Shown here one piece after another: positions 23,401 through 35,700 of a stretch of 64,000 bases of DNA. The DNA is taken from contig SSNU01000055.1 in assembly GCA_012064415.1 (NCBI GenBank), forward strand, positions 310,001 to 374,000, in the 5' to 3' direction. The notes beneath the pieces were generated by a model that saw only the letters and a list, made by a program, of their open reading frames with translations, had not been told where the DNA came from and made no database searches. This stretch comes from Gyrodactylus bullatarudis (Eukaryota; Platyhelminthes; Monogenea; Gyrodactylidea; Gyrodactylidae). Every line of letters begins with the position of its first letter. Within the stretch, counting starts at the first letter, position 1. A program made the translations under genes and the position numbers.

Positions 23401-26400
23401 GGAAAAAAGAAATTTAGCACAAATAACTATGCCTCTCACTATATAGAATTCTTAATCATTTCTAAATATCTCACTTTGTAGATTGATTTTCCTTGTGAGC
23501 CTCTTTATGCTTTGAGCAATAGTAGTCTTGAGAAGTGGTATTTTGCCGGCTGGACTTGCTCCGATGTGGTCTTGTTGCAATAGGAGATAAATCAAGACTC
23601 GCTTCTTCCTCTTGTTTATCTCTGGGATGTGGTTGGCGGACGTGTTTGTGCTGATGGCTGGATCTACTCTTGAGAGGTTTGGGATTATCATCCTTTAGAG
23701 GCTGACCAAAGCCCAAATCATCGTATTGAAATGGTTGAATGAGGCCAGCGGATGTTGATGAAGCTTTCTCCTCCCGATTCTTATGGCGTCGGGATCTAGA
23801 TTCCCTTTAAAAACATTTTAAATCAGTTAGTTTTTTTCGAATATTTTCAAGGCTTACGACTTTTTCTTATTCTCTTCTTCCTTTGGCTTCTCTTCAGTGG
23901 AACGAGATTTGACTTCAGAGGTTTCAACGACACCCTGCTGGATGGAATTCATTTGACTCAGCTGATTGATCAAGTTGGTAACATCAAAGCCAATGGACTG
24001 AGGTGGAATTGGATAAGAGTACAAGAGACCATCTTGACCTCTGTAGTAAATCGATTGCTGAGACTGAACATTCTGATTTAGGGAGGAATCGTAGAGTAAC
24101 TGTTGTTGACCTGGAGCGCCAGGAAGTATGGGAGATTGAACCGATGGGGGATTCTGAATTTGAGCAATTTGGGATGTTTTATTCATATTTGGTAATTGTT
24201 TTTGAGACTTGATAAATAATTGATTGTAGTAATTGGCCAGCTGATTCGGGCTACTCGGTTTCGAATTGGACGCAGGAGTCTTTGAAATAAAACGAGTTTA
24301 AATTGAACTAGAATTATCAATAATTTTTTCTCATTGGTTAAAGAATTGAGGCTTTCTTATTGGTCAAAAAGAAGCCTATACTTTTAACTTAACTAAAACA
24401 ACAACCAAGATAAAATCTTGGAGATTAAAGAATCTCTCATAGATCTTGTAACTTGTTTATAAAAAATATTTTATTTGTTGAAATGAAAAGATTATAATTA
24501 TGATGTTGTCTTCTTCTTGACTAGATGCATTGTATATTTTGATCAATAACTATAAGATTACAATACCAAAAGCCAGAAGGAGGAAAAACTAATTAATAAA
24601 GAGAAATCTGATTGAGAGGAAGCAGAAAAAATCCACTGAGAAAGTGAAAGAATATTCCCTGAATCAATCAGAAAAATAATGAGAATATGATCTTTTTCAA
24701 GTGTGAGCTGCCTTCTCAATGTTATTAGATTGACTATTGTACTCTATACATCTTCTATAGACATGATAAGATGTCTCTTGAGTTTATACACGAACTACAA
24801 TTAATCATAGTTCTCTGTAAATTACATAGCCAAAGTTTTTATCATTTATTGCAAAACTGGTCAAGTCAACGGAACCATACATGTTTGGATTGTTTCTTTA
24901 CATGTAGCTTATAATTCAGATAAACGGTGAATCTTATCTCAAATCAATGATGTATGTTGGTTCCAATGATATTCTCAATCAGGTTCAGGAATATCATCAT
25001 TCATCATTATTGTTTAGAATTGAAGAATCACGATAAATACTCTGAAATTTTGAGCGAATTGATTGAAAAAGGATGGTTAGTCCATCTGCATTGATTGATT
25101 GATAATAAAACATCTCATCAAACCAGTATATTTCCTCGTATTATGCGTCTACAGTTTAAGTGCTCGTATATTTGAAAATAATTCATTTCCCAATTGTCGT
25201 TCCTTACTTACCAATAGACACCCACGCATTGTATTTTTACATCAGTGTAAAAGAACACGAATGAACTTTATGGGATAAGATTCTTCTTTAGAAAAACTGA
25301 CCGATACTATAGCTAGTTGATGCATACTTTGAAGCCCAAAGGATAATAATTATGGAAACGTCGAGATCTGCTTTAAATTTCTTTTTTTTGAATGTTAAAC
25401 TCACCTTTTCTGGGGGTAGACTGATGGGATTTTGTGTATTTGTTTGACAAGAATTTTTCTCTTCACTCGTTTTAGGTTTGTTCTGATAGGTTGAAAAGGT
25501 TTGAGAATGGTTGAAAAATTTAAGTAGGAACTTACTGATTTTTCCTTTTTCTTTTTACCTCTGAGAAGACTGCTCATAAACGATCGTCCGATTGATTGAG
25601 AACCAACCAGGTTTACATTATTCGGTATACTCTTGCTAATGGAGCCCTGGGCCATGTTGTTCATTATTGATATGGTTTCTTGGTCCTTTTTCCGGGAAGC
25701 TGGCAAGGTGTCAGTCGGCACTTCTTTTGGTAGGCCTTAAAATAATTACAGTATTGAATAAGATCTATTGTTAGAATCCAAAAATTTTTCAAGAACAGGT
25801 AGGCCAAAAATAAACCAGGGAAAAAACTGAATAGTGATTTATTTCAAAAAATGAGAATAAAAAGAGACTTTCTTTTATCTGACATTAAAAAGTAGCTGAG
25901 AGTGGAAAAAAGACAGGCCGAATAAAAGAGATAAGGAAAATGTGTCAGATTCGCCTGTAAAGGCATAAATGAAGACTATGCCTAATTCCACTTTCTAAAG
26001 GAAGCAAGTACAATCAATTTCTTAGTTAACGACTGTCTTACTGCAAAAAATAACTGAGTTAATTGCAGAAAACCGTTCAAGGTTTGATTCTGCAGGGTTA
26101 AATAGTCTTATTGATTCATTTTGATGAATCGACTTTTTTCTAATTTATAACCTTGTTCGCATGCTACCTGACTGGCGGAATACGACATGAAGAGGAAAAA
26201 ATCGGCAGGATCAAAACTGGAGGAAAATTGAACTTTTCTTGTCAAAATTTGACATTCACGTTCATCTCAAATTATTTATCCTGATGTTATTCTGATATAT
26301 CTACATTTTGATGCTTTCGCATGTATAGATCCATTTAACATCATAATTTTAATTGGAAAATCGATAAGATGATTTTACCGTGTCTGGAAAAAAGGCTTGC

Positions 26401-29400
26401 TTCACAATCAATAACTTGGGACCTACTTCTATTCTTTTGCATTGTATTAGAATTAATTGGGTCTATCACAGTTCTTAAGGGTTGCTGGTGGAGTTGAATA
26501 ATGTTTGCGTTATCAATGACGACCTTGTTCATGCCACAATCAAATTCACTTGATGACCACAAATCAATGGCAACAATACGACCAGATTGTTTGGATAAAT
26601 TTCTATCAAAATTTTACATGAAATAAACAACTCAAGAATCTCCTTTAGTTTTCTTACCCAGCTTCTTTCCTAATCGGTTCATTGATACTGTTACTTTTGC
26701 TTGTGTTGATTTTGGTCTGAAAAAGAAGTCTGTATGAGATCTTTTACATGCAATTCCATCTTGCATAGAGAAAACAAACCATTTTCGAGAGTTCTACCCT
26801 GGAATTCTCTAATGGAGATTGAGCATCGAAAGAAGGATTACCTTCAGATCCGAATATTGCCTCTGGGGAAAAGAAAGAAACAGCTTAGTTAGCTAATGAA
26901 AAAATGTTTAAATGTCAGTGAAATGGTTAGACATGGGAGTTGGTAGCTGTAACTCAAGTTAGCCAATATATTTAATTTAATCAATACTAATCAAGTTAAT
27001 TATATACCCATATATATATGTATTACACAAGAGTATATGTAACAGAATGACAATACAATACAAAAAGTATTTAATGCCCAAAAAAAATACGAGGTACTTT
27101 TAATTTCCTATAATAAAATACATTCGAATAAATAGAATAGAAAATTGAATAGGAAATTTACCTCCGAAATAGGATGAAGCATTCCTTGATAGTGCCTTTG
27201 TGGAGCGGTCTGAGAATATGTCATTCTCAGTCTCTGAGAAAATATCCTCCTTACGCTAATTTCAAATATGTCAGAAATAAAGACGAAGAGGTCATAAAAT
27301 AAGATAGAAACATACAAAATGTTCTGATGAATTTGCAAGGCTCTTGTTGCTTCCACCTTGCTTCTTGGAACTGTCAACAGAGTGACTCATTCGAGTATTC
27401 GAACCAAGAGGGGATTGCGACTTGATCGGTGTGTTGAATGAAGTTTCCTCTAACAAATTCGAAGCTGACAATAGAGCCTTGTTTGTTCCTAGAAATTCTA
27501 AAAATGGATCTTCATAACCAGAGCCTTAAAAATAGTAGCTTAAAAATAGCAAAATACTATACAAACGATAGAATAAATGTCTATTTTTAGCATATTATAT
27601 GATCTACTTAAAAGTAATGAAATTTGAAAATTACTAATAAATCATTTTACATTAAAAATCTATATCATGTTAAATCTATCGGTTTTGAAATTTCTTCTGC
27701 AATCGCATGTTACTGCGAGTTCATAAGGGTTAGTTGCTTTTTGAACTTTTCAGCTTTTTGAAACGCGGTACGGTAATCGAAAAATGGTTCACCACGTTCA
27801 ATTTTTGATTGTATTGATAAATTTAACATAATCTGATTGGCCGAAATTCCAAGGACCAATCAGAAGTGGGGATTATAGTATAAGAATAAAAGGTAGTTTA
27901 AAAAGAGTTAATTTTAGCAGTTTATAACTTTAGGAATCAGCACTAATAATATTATAATATGGCGATTTATATTGGCATGGTCTCATTCATCGGAGAACTC
28001 ACCATTTTTCTCAGCATTATTAATGCTATTCATCGAAGCAATTGTGTCTGCCTTCTTTTGTTGGTATTGCTTTGCAAGGAGCTTGATTAACTCTTCACTT
28101 TCGTCATTACAATTGAGACTAGACTTTTTATCAAATTCCACACTTTGATTGGATATCTGACTAATTTGGGCACCTATAGAGTTTGCTGGTGACAAAATTT
28201 CCGCAGCTTTCTCGATAGTTTCAATAGATTTCTTTGAAATGACTAATGATGCCTGACTGGCTGAACTTTGAACACCGTCAAGGGATACACTTTGTACATT
28301 ACTGATGATAAATTTTTCGGATTGAACTACGGGTTCATCTTCATGATCATCTAAAATATTGAGGATAAATAGTGATTCATAATACAAATGAAATTTATGT
28401 TAACCCAAGAAACTAAGTTTTCAAAGTAAAGAGCTCACTCGATTCAAACGAGGCGCTATTATTCTTTTTGTCTTCGGTCTCTTCTTCATTCTTTCCGCTA
28501 CTTCCAGCCATGGTTGAGTATCCTGATGTTCCCATGGGTCGGCTAACATTGAGAATTTCATCTCCTTCAACAGTGGTCCTTGTATTTTGATCGTCTCTTT
28601 CCAGAGTTTTACTTCTCTTCCTAATTGTGCAAAATTCTGGATCAATACTACTGAGAGAGCCACCATTGGCCTGTTTCAATCTTCGATCAGCAGATTTACT
28701 CCTCAGGGTCATGGAAGCACTGGCGAATCGTTTGTTATAACTCTGGAGTAGTTTTGCCTTCATCCTTCTAGTGGAAGGTGTCGGACTGAAAATAAAATTA
28801 TGTTTAATCAGAACAATCTCTCCAATAGATGAAAAGCGCTTAATTATATTGAAAAGTTGGGATTCTATGATTTTTAGGAAAACCTCGATTTTTTCATCAA
28901 AAATTCGAATATGTTAAAGATTTTTTGAAATCCTATTCATGTTGCTTACTTTTACGATTTGAAGAGGTTTTCGTAAAAATCATAGATTCCCAACTTCATA
29001 TCAACCATATCAACTTTAGTATAAATTCATATTTACCGTTCAAATGGCGGTCTTTTGGAGACGTTCTGTCTAGCATGCTCCATGAGTTCCTTTTGAGTTC
29101 TTCCAATATAACGATAGGATGAACCTCTTGTGACAACCTTTGAGTGTCTATTTACAGAAGCGCACCGGAAAAAGGCATGATACTCGATGCATTTCTTCCA
29201 GAATCTCTTGCAATTTTCTCGTTGATCAAAATGAAAATCGATACTTTCCTAATGAAAAGAGAAAAAAATTTCATCACAAAATGACATTTAAAAGAAAGAT
29301 ATCCTCTCGGGTACAGAAAAAAGTAGTAGGGAAATATTGCCCTGTACTTATTATCCTTTCCATGCAAGATTGGCAAGAACAGATATCAAAGACAGATTTC

Positions 29401-31362
29401 GTTTCACTCTGGCTGACAGCCTTAAGGGGTCATAGAATTTCTTTCAGCCCAATAGATAAAAAATCCCAGTTGGGAAGCAAAATCTCGTGAAATGTTTTTA
29501 TTCCTAAAATACTTGCTTTTTCAAGATTAGATCTGAATTTAGTTAGGAAAATTAGAAATTCATTTTCCATTTGATAGGAAATAAGAGAAGAAGAAAAAAT
29601 TCCTATTGAACCTTAAAGATGTGACATTTTAAATTTGCGCCATCATATTTCAATGAATTTTACTACTACGAGAATTAATAAATATCAGAAGATCAAACTT
29701 TTTAAAATTGAGTTTTCGAAAACGGACCATAAAAAACCTATTGGGAGCAAAAAATAGAAAAAACTGCTCTAGGAAATAGTATCTATCTTTTTCTAGTATT
29801 GATGAGACTTACACATTCATCCGATTGAAGTTTAAGGATGAACTTGCGCCGCTTGAAACTCAACTTTCGAATTTTCTCCCAGGAAAAGGTGTTGATTTTC
29901 TTCTGGATCTTGAATACCATTATGCCAGTATTGGAGACAGCGAGATTTATGTAGAAATTGTCACGATCCTAAAATGATTAATCATTATACTACTATAAAA
30001 GCAATTGAGAACAAATCCTTGATAAATACTGTCAAGATACAAAAAAACTATTTAATAATTCACCAGCTAAAATAACTTCTTCGATAAGAATTGGATTATA
30101 CTCGATAAAAATTGAGTTAAATTACCAGATTACCTGACTATTTAGGAGTCTTTTGATCAATCTAGAACTTGAAAAACTACCCAAAGTATTTATTTTTGTT
30201 GAGAATTACTCACTCTAGCTTGGTAAAATCTAATTCCATAAAGTTCAATCTTTCTGGCAGTATCCAACAAGGTAAAATCACATTCGATAGCAGACATTCC
30301 CCTGGGATAAGAAAAAAATTTCAGTTTCACAAATAGCGAAAAAGTTGAGTATGAAAAACTCACGTATGGTTTTTATGGAACTCTCGGATCATCTTCAAAC
30401 GATCCAGTGTGTACTCCGTAAACATGGAAAAGTTTTGAAGATACGCTGTGTCCGTGTATTCATCTTCAATAAAATCACCGATTTCAGCTAAAAATAAAAA
30501 TGCTAGTTAGGAGACAATATTGGATGTCGTTTCTTGATACATTCAATCAAGAATACATTTTAAACGTTCAAAAACTCATGATAATAATAAAAAATTTCTT
30601 ATTACTTCAAATCGATTCTCTACATCATCCCTAGGGATTTTGGAGGAGAGAGTAAGCTGAAAAATGTTGAAAGGCTAGAGGAAATAAGAATTTGGAGAAA
30701 AACAAGCACACAACTAAATGTATATATTATTTCTTGTCGATTGGATAAACAAATTTTGCTCAAGTTTGTTTTCTTACTTAGAATATTTTATAAGATGATG
30801 AAAATTTGTTGGTTTTACATACCTTGGACAAAATAGGAAGAGATGAGTGCTACAGTAGTCTCTGAGCAAATCAAGTTTCCAGTGAGCAGATCTTTTCGAA
30901 TTTGCAGAGCAAAAAGATATCTAAAAAAGTTATAATATAAAATTTACCTTGTGTATGCTTCTTCTAAGAGATTGGGATGAGGAACGTAGAATTTGACGCA
31001 TAAATGTAATGTAATTTCTGTGGAAACGTCAAACTGACGAGACAAGAGTTTAGAATGGTCCAACCAGGTCTAAAATTGAAAATGTTAGAGAAATATAGAT
31101 TTTACTTGGCCACCGGAGGAATCTTGATGGGCCAAATCAAAATAGTCAGCCTCTAGAATCTTTAGATCACTAACTACGTTCATAAAGAGTTCAGCTCCAG
31201 TTGAGTTATACTATAATAAATAATCAGAATTAAATAAAGTACCAAAATCTGAACATTCTGGACTGAATCATCCAAGTTGATGATACGAAATGCCATCATT
31301 TTAAGCTTCTTCACCATACATCCTGCTTCGAGGAAGTAATCATCCGCAATAGCACTTGACAT
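17459..31362 (-). CDS. Giant FERM-domain protein, FARP/FRMD7-type head with long disordered tail
   Basis: Thirty minus-strand exons join without a frame break to 2255 residues: 31243-31362, 31106-31210, 30948-31069, 30823-30920, 30364-30487, 30214-30301, 29813-29968, 29037-29248, 28439-28785, 28003-28350, 27316-27524, 27162-27255, 26780-26862, 26658-26716, 26379-26602, 25536-25735, 25405-25482, 23858-24279, 23475-23804, 23364-23392, 22708-23303, 21716-22173, 20786-21178, 20051-20248, 19667-19989, 19336-19586, 18926-19129, 18264-18473, 17549-18206, 17459-17487. Exons 1-8 encode a FERM domain and FERM-adjacent region (about residues 15-350). YLFALQIRKDLLTGNL, ARKIELYGIRF, INTFSWEKIRKLSFKRRKF and YRYIGRTQKEL fit FARP/FRMD7 proteins, which link membranes to the cortical cytoskeleton. 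I see no RhoGEF/PH or phosphatase domain. The remaining 1,900 residues are Ser/Glu/Lys-rich, with a coiled coil near residues 1436-1475 (EKELRKQQELAQKLEAVRIK), His-rich runs near 1557-1650 and a C-terminal PPPPP segment. Individual splice sites were chosen by frame and consensus; exon 27's donor (GTCTGC) is weak. Confidence 0.85.
22217..22685. mobile_element. Fold-back MITE in FERM gene intron 21
   Basis: Starts AAGCTATTCTCGATGGGTTT after TA (22215-22216) and ends with the inverted form AATTCATCGTGAATAGCTG before TA (22686-22687). 469 bp, no coding capacity. Its inner part contains AACTTTGAGTTGAAAATTTT, the block shared with otherwise different subfamilies at 39115 and 47655. The right end lies only 22 bp from the splice donor of exon 21 (22707). 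Confidence 0.85.
24280..25404. other. Longest intron of the FERM gene
   Basis: A 1,125-bp GT-AG intron between exons 17 and 18. No repeat boundary or nested gene recognised. Confidence 0.75.
28849..29016. mobile_element. Fold-back MITE in FERM gene intron 8
   Basis: The inverted arms contain GATTCTATGATTTTTA (left) and AAAATCATAGATTCCCAACT (right), 168 bp in all; TA at 29017-29018 closes the right end, while the left terminus is slightly eroded. Same family as 2403-2573 and 9898-10159. Confidence 0.75.
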
Positions 31363-31806
31363 TTTGAATTGATAAATTTATGTCAGTTCTAGCTTTTATA
31401 ATTCCACATTTGTATGCTCGACTAAATTTAGCATGTACAAACAAAAGAACTAGTTTATTGTTTTTGTGTTATAATCAGTTTGAAGCACTTTTTCAAAATT
31501 AATTTCAATAAAATTTTAATCTGATTATTTAGAGTAATAATTATTAGTTGTTCATCACTACTTGTTAGTAGTTCACATAAATTTAAAAAATGATGTCAAG
31601 TTCAAAAAAGAATAATATCATATGTGCACTTTAAAGTGATAATGTACTCTTTCTTAAAATTCATTTGTTTATTTTACAATTTACCTTTACAAGTTTCACT
31701 AGCGAATTGATTATCAACAATGTGTGATTAAAATTATCTTTGATAAAATCTGACAATTTTTGTCAAAAGAAAATAGAAAAATATCAAAATTTTATTATTT
31801 TCCAAT
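31363..31806. other. Intergenic region upstream of the FERM gene
   Basis: About 440 AT-rich bp between the FERM start codon and the stop of the next minus-strand gene. It contains the poly(A) signal of that upstream gene (31791-31796) and presumably the FERM promoter; no clear motif seen. Confidence 0.6.
31791..31796 (-). terminator. Poly(A) signal of the secreted-protein gene
   Basis: AATAAA on the minus strand 11-16 bp past the stop codon of the gene at 31807-32187. Confidence 0.55.
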
Positions 31807-32187
31807 CTATGAGAATATCACGACTCCAACTTTCTGAAAGTTGGAAAAGATTACGTCTCTTAGGAACTTCCAAGTACTATTGAACCAACAGATTATTGCA
31901 TTCTTCTCTTTACCACATAGACTCTCCAGGGTATAACCATCATCACCAGTCTTGTCATCTTCTCCTTTTTTATCTTTTTTCTTGTCCTTTTTCTTATCGT
32001 CATCACCGTCGTCGTCGTCCTTATCATCGTCCTTCTCTTCCTTCTTCTCCTTTGGCTCTTTGTCCTTACGCTTTTCGTGTATTCGTTCTATTCCCTTTTT
32101 TCCTTTTGGCCGTCCATCAACCATTTGAGCGAGGAATATTAAACTGATCAGAATTATCAGTAGAAATATGAATGAATTTTTCGTCAT
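31807..32187 (-). CDS. Small secreted Lys/Asp-rich protein, unknown function
   Basis: A 126-residue single-exon frame. Residues 1 to about 25 form a clear signal peptide: MTKNSF, then a run of Ile/Leu/Phe, with likely cleavage after AQMVDG. The mature part starts RPKGKKG and continues with alternating Lys/Glu and Asp runs (about residues 38-88), then a more ordered C-terminus with two cysteines (SLCGKEKNAIICWF) and a Trp/Phe-rich end. I recognise no family. The signal peptide, the poly(A) signal just downstream and the codon-dense frame in AT-rich DNA support a real gene. A highly charged secreted peptide could bind mineral, mucus or metal; that is speculation. Confidence 0.65.
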   Translation of the reverse strand: MTKNSFIFLLIILISLIFLAQMVDGRPKGKKGIERIHEKRKDKEPKEKKEEKDDDKDDDDGDDDKKKDKKKDKKGEDDKTGDDGYTLESLCGKEKNAIICWFNSTWKFLRDVIFSNFQKVGVVIFS

Positions 32188-32768
32188 TATCTTTTAGAGT
32201 TACGTGTGTGCTTTTGTAGAAAATTTTTTATCGAGAATTTAACCTGTTTTCATTATGAAATGACCTAATTTCTGATTGGTTTCATCATCCGGATGATACT
32301 TTACAAAATTCTGATACAATAAATTTAATTTTGGCTAATTTGAGTTACTAACTGTGATTGATTTTGTAGTATTAAACTTTTTTCAATTGAGGATCACATA
32401 CTGATGGGAAAAGTTAGTAATTGGGAAGAATTAACGACTTGTTAAATAAAAAGTAGATTTCTACTACATCTATCTACTTGTAAGTATAACGGTGAAGAAA
32501 AATGTTTTTAATTCCAAAATACTAATTTACCTCTGATTCTTTGACAAATGTACTTCAAATAAACTTTGAAAAAGTCAGTTAAACAATAGAGCTGATGCAT
32601 TCAATATTATTATCATTCTAAAGGTATACAATACATTACAATTGAGATTATTAAGTAGTCCTGAAATAACAATTTGATGTCTGATTTGGAATAAACTCTG
32701 GAATAAATTGGTCCCGTCTCATCTCTTTGGTTAGATAGACATGGAATAAAGGGTTCTTTTACCTCATT
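32188..32768. other. Intergenic region between SoxB 3' end and secreted-protein gene
   Basis: About 580 bp, AT-rich, holding the promoter of the minus-strand secreted-protein gene and the 3' untranslated region of SoxB. I did not find a canonical AATAAA for SoxB in the first 200 bp. Confidence 0.5.
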
Positions 32769-35700
32769 TTACAATAACTGTTCACAAAATTCACTATCCC
32801 TCTTTGGCTTTTGAACCTGTTGTTGTTCCCCGAATCTTTTCATGTATCTTAGGAAAAACTCCATGGCCATGTTCAAATTGTGCTGTTTGCGTTCCTCATT
32901 GAAAATGTCCCTCGGCATTTGACTCAACTGGTTATACAAATCGACTGGATTTGGAATGTGGGTCGGAAGCTTTGTATTTTTCGACCAGTCTAATGAATTA
33001 TTCAGGGACGGGAAGTTTTGTGTTGACGAATTCACCCCGCTGTCTGATGTATCGAGAGCCTCTTCTGAGGAGGACGGCGTGTTCCCTTTGCCAGTGTCAT
33101 GTTGTATTGAGGTATCTGGGGATGAAGTGGGAACATCTTTAAATGTGTCGAAATCAAAGGTTGCACTGGGAAATATTCTCTTGCCCATGGCGACTGAACT
33201 TTTGGCCAAGTTGTACAAGTTTACATCTGATCCTTGATTGGCAAGATGTTGATTCTGACGCATTGTCGATACAGCAAGGTTTTCTGACAACTCCTGAAAG
33301 ACACTCGATAAACAGCCATTCATGAAACCTAAAGTTAGATTAAGAAATTATTAATGCATCAAAAAAGGATGAACAAGTGTAGTCTAACATATAATTTTTA
33401 TTAATTTACCAATAAAATAATATTGTTACCACCTTAAACATTGTGTGTGGAAGTGGCGAAAGATGTAAACTGTCGCCCAATTAATAAAATAGGAAGCAAA
33501 AACATATTCATAAACTTTCCCAGATGGAATAAATGAATAAAAAAACATGAAATATCATCTCTCATGAATCTCAGAGAGCATACAGAGCATAGTACTCAAC
33601 ATTTATTAATATAGAGAATGTACTAAATCTAACCATTTTCACATAAATTACTCATCTTTGCAATATGACTTTGAAATTCCCACAAAAAAGGAGATGATAA
33701 TAAATTTCATTCATACATTTTCTACGCATTGTATTGTAGCAGAGTGTATTATTATTTGTTTGTTTTTTTTTTCATTTCATTCACAGTAAACTAATTTATT
33801 TCAAAATGAAACTCTCCTCGTAGTAGTATTATTTTTTTCCATTGAGAACACTAAACTATAGCGATGAAGATGGGAATGCCGGAGAGTAATGTAGCTATAT
33901 ATATTATTATTCTCTGGGATAAGAAAATTATAAATTCTGCTTGTCGTGAGTTTATTCTATCCTATCCAAATAAAAAGTGGGGGATATTGGCCAGCCACTA
34001 ATTCTATAGATAGAGCATATGCAGGAATAACTTTCAATTTATAATAACAACTGTAATAAGTAATATAATGAAGAAGAAAGGAAAAATAAATTAGCTGGCT
34101 ACTGCTACTTCCAATAGTGAGAAATAAAGGCAGGACATGATAGAGTGTATATCTACCAAATACCAAGTTCAATGTTAATAATATTCATACATTTGAGGAA
34201 ATATATATCCATGTATAAAAGAGCATATATAGAAGTCTATTCTCTTGAGAATGATCCTTTCTAATTCATATTCTTCATACTTGATAATAAGAGAGAAGAA
34301 AATTGAGGAAACTTGGCTCAAAAGTAGGAAACATAGAGCTCTGTAGTTGATAGATGAAAGTTGGCTAATAAAATGTCCATTTCTTTTTAATGTAAGCTGA
34401 AAAACATCCCAAAAACTCTTCAATAAAGTGAAGAGAAAGGTGAAAAAGCTCGCATAGACCCGGGTAGTTGAAGATGAGACGCTTGTAACATGAACTCTCT
34501 TCTATTCTATCTTAAAATTATGTTGTTCCTTTTGTTCCAGATCTGAAACACTATTCAAAATCTATTAAACCTCAAGTTTTAGATAAAATTGAAGAGAGTT
34601 CAGGTTACAAGCGTCTCTTCCTCTGAAGAAATTGAATTCTAACATCATATCAGCTCATTACGAACCCAAGAATATAGAGAATTTTGGTTAACTCTTCATA
34701 TCAATTAGTCTCAAAATTAAGATGAAATTTATTGGCAAAATGATCGACTTATCCTAGTTGTTTAGGGATGATGAAAATTGGGAAAAATACATTAATCTAA
34801 CTACGACTAATAGTCCGTCAGGAGGACACATGTAAAATGCACAGATAAGAGAGCGACGTATGACAAGTTAAAATCTAGGGGTTAATGCCTTCTCTACTCA
34901 GTGGTCAGGGGTTAAAAAAACCTATTAATTTGTTATTAATAAGTCCGGACATGACAACCTGAGAGGCTGAAATCAAAAAATATTCTATGCGAGAAAAAGT
35001 GGAAGGAGAAATGTGCTTATCAGATTCATCAGGCATGTAAAAATTATTGAGAAATGATCTTCTCCATAGGTCAAATAAAGCCAGATAGAGAGAGAGGCTG
35101 ACCTCTGAGTGTCTAGTGCCACATGTCAAAGTTTTATCAAAACATTGGATAAATGTATCGTGAACAGGCTTTTTTATGCCACACTTTTTGTGGATTCATC
35201 GGAAAAAGGATGTTTCGCCTAATCAATCACAAAACGCGCATCCTTGTTTGCAAATGGCAACTCTAAGACAAATGGGAACTAACAAAAAACAGATTTTTAT
35301 TATTTGTTTCAAAGAGTTTGAGAAAAAAGTTTGTAAATTTCATTCATGTAAAAGATCTGTCAAAATCTTGTAGATTCTATTTTCAAAAAATTCATTGAAA
35401 AGATCGACCTTTGTAGTAAAAAGACCTCGTATTATTTTTTTCTTGGCAAGAAATCAATTAGTGTGAAGATTTCACTCTTTACTCAATGGAAGTAAAAAAA
35501 GTGCAATCTGACACTACTCATGTTAATTTCTGTAAACCCTTATATATAAATTATTAGAATCTGTTAATAAAGTTCATTATAATTTCTCTCTTCTGTAAGA
35601 AGAAAAATAGATCATTGTTCTACTCTCTTCTTGTGAAATGGTGTTGTTGATATTTGAGTACATTTTTGTGTAATTCAAAAGCTGGTCCTTTCTTTTCATT

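Noticed and set aside
31896..32147. A plus-strand frame opposite the secreted-protein gene
   Set aside because: Antisense shadow of the Lys/Asp-rich coding region.
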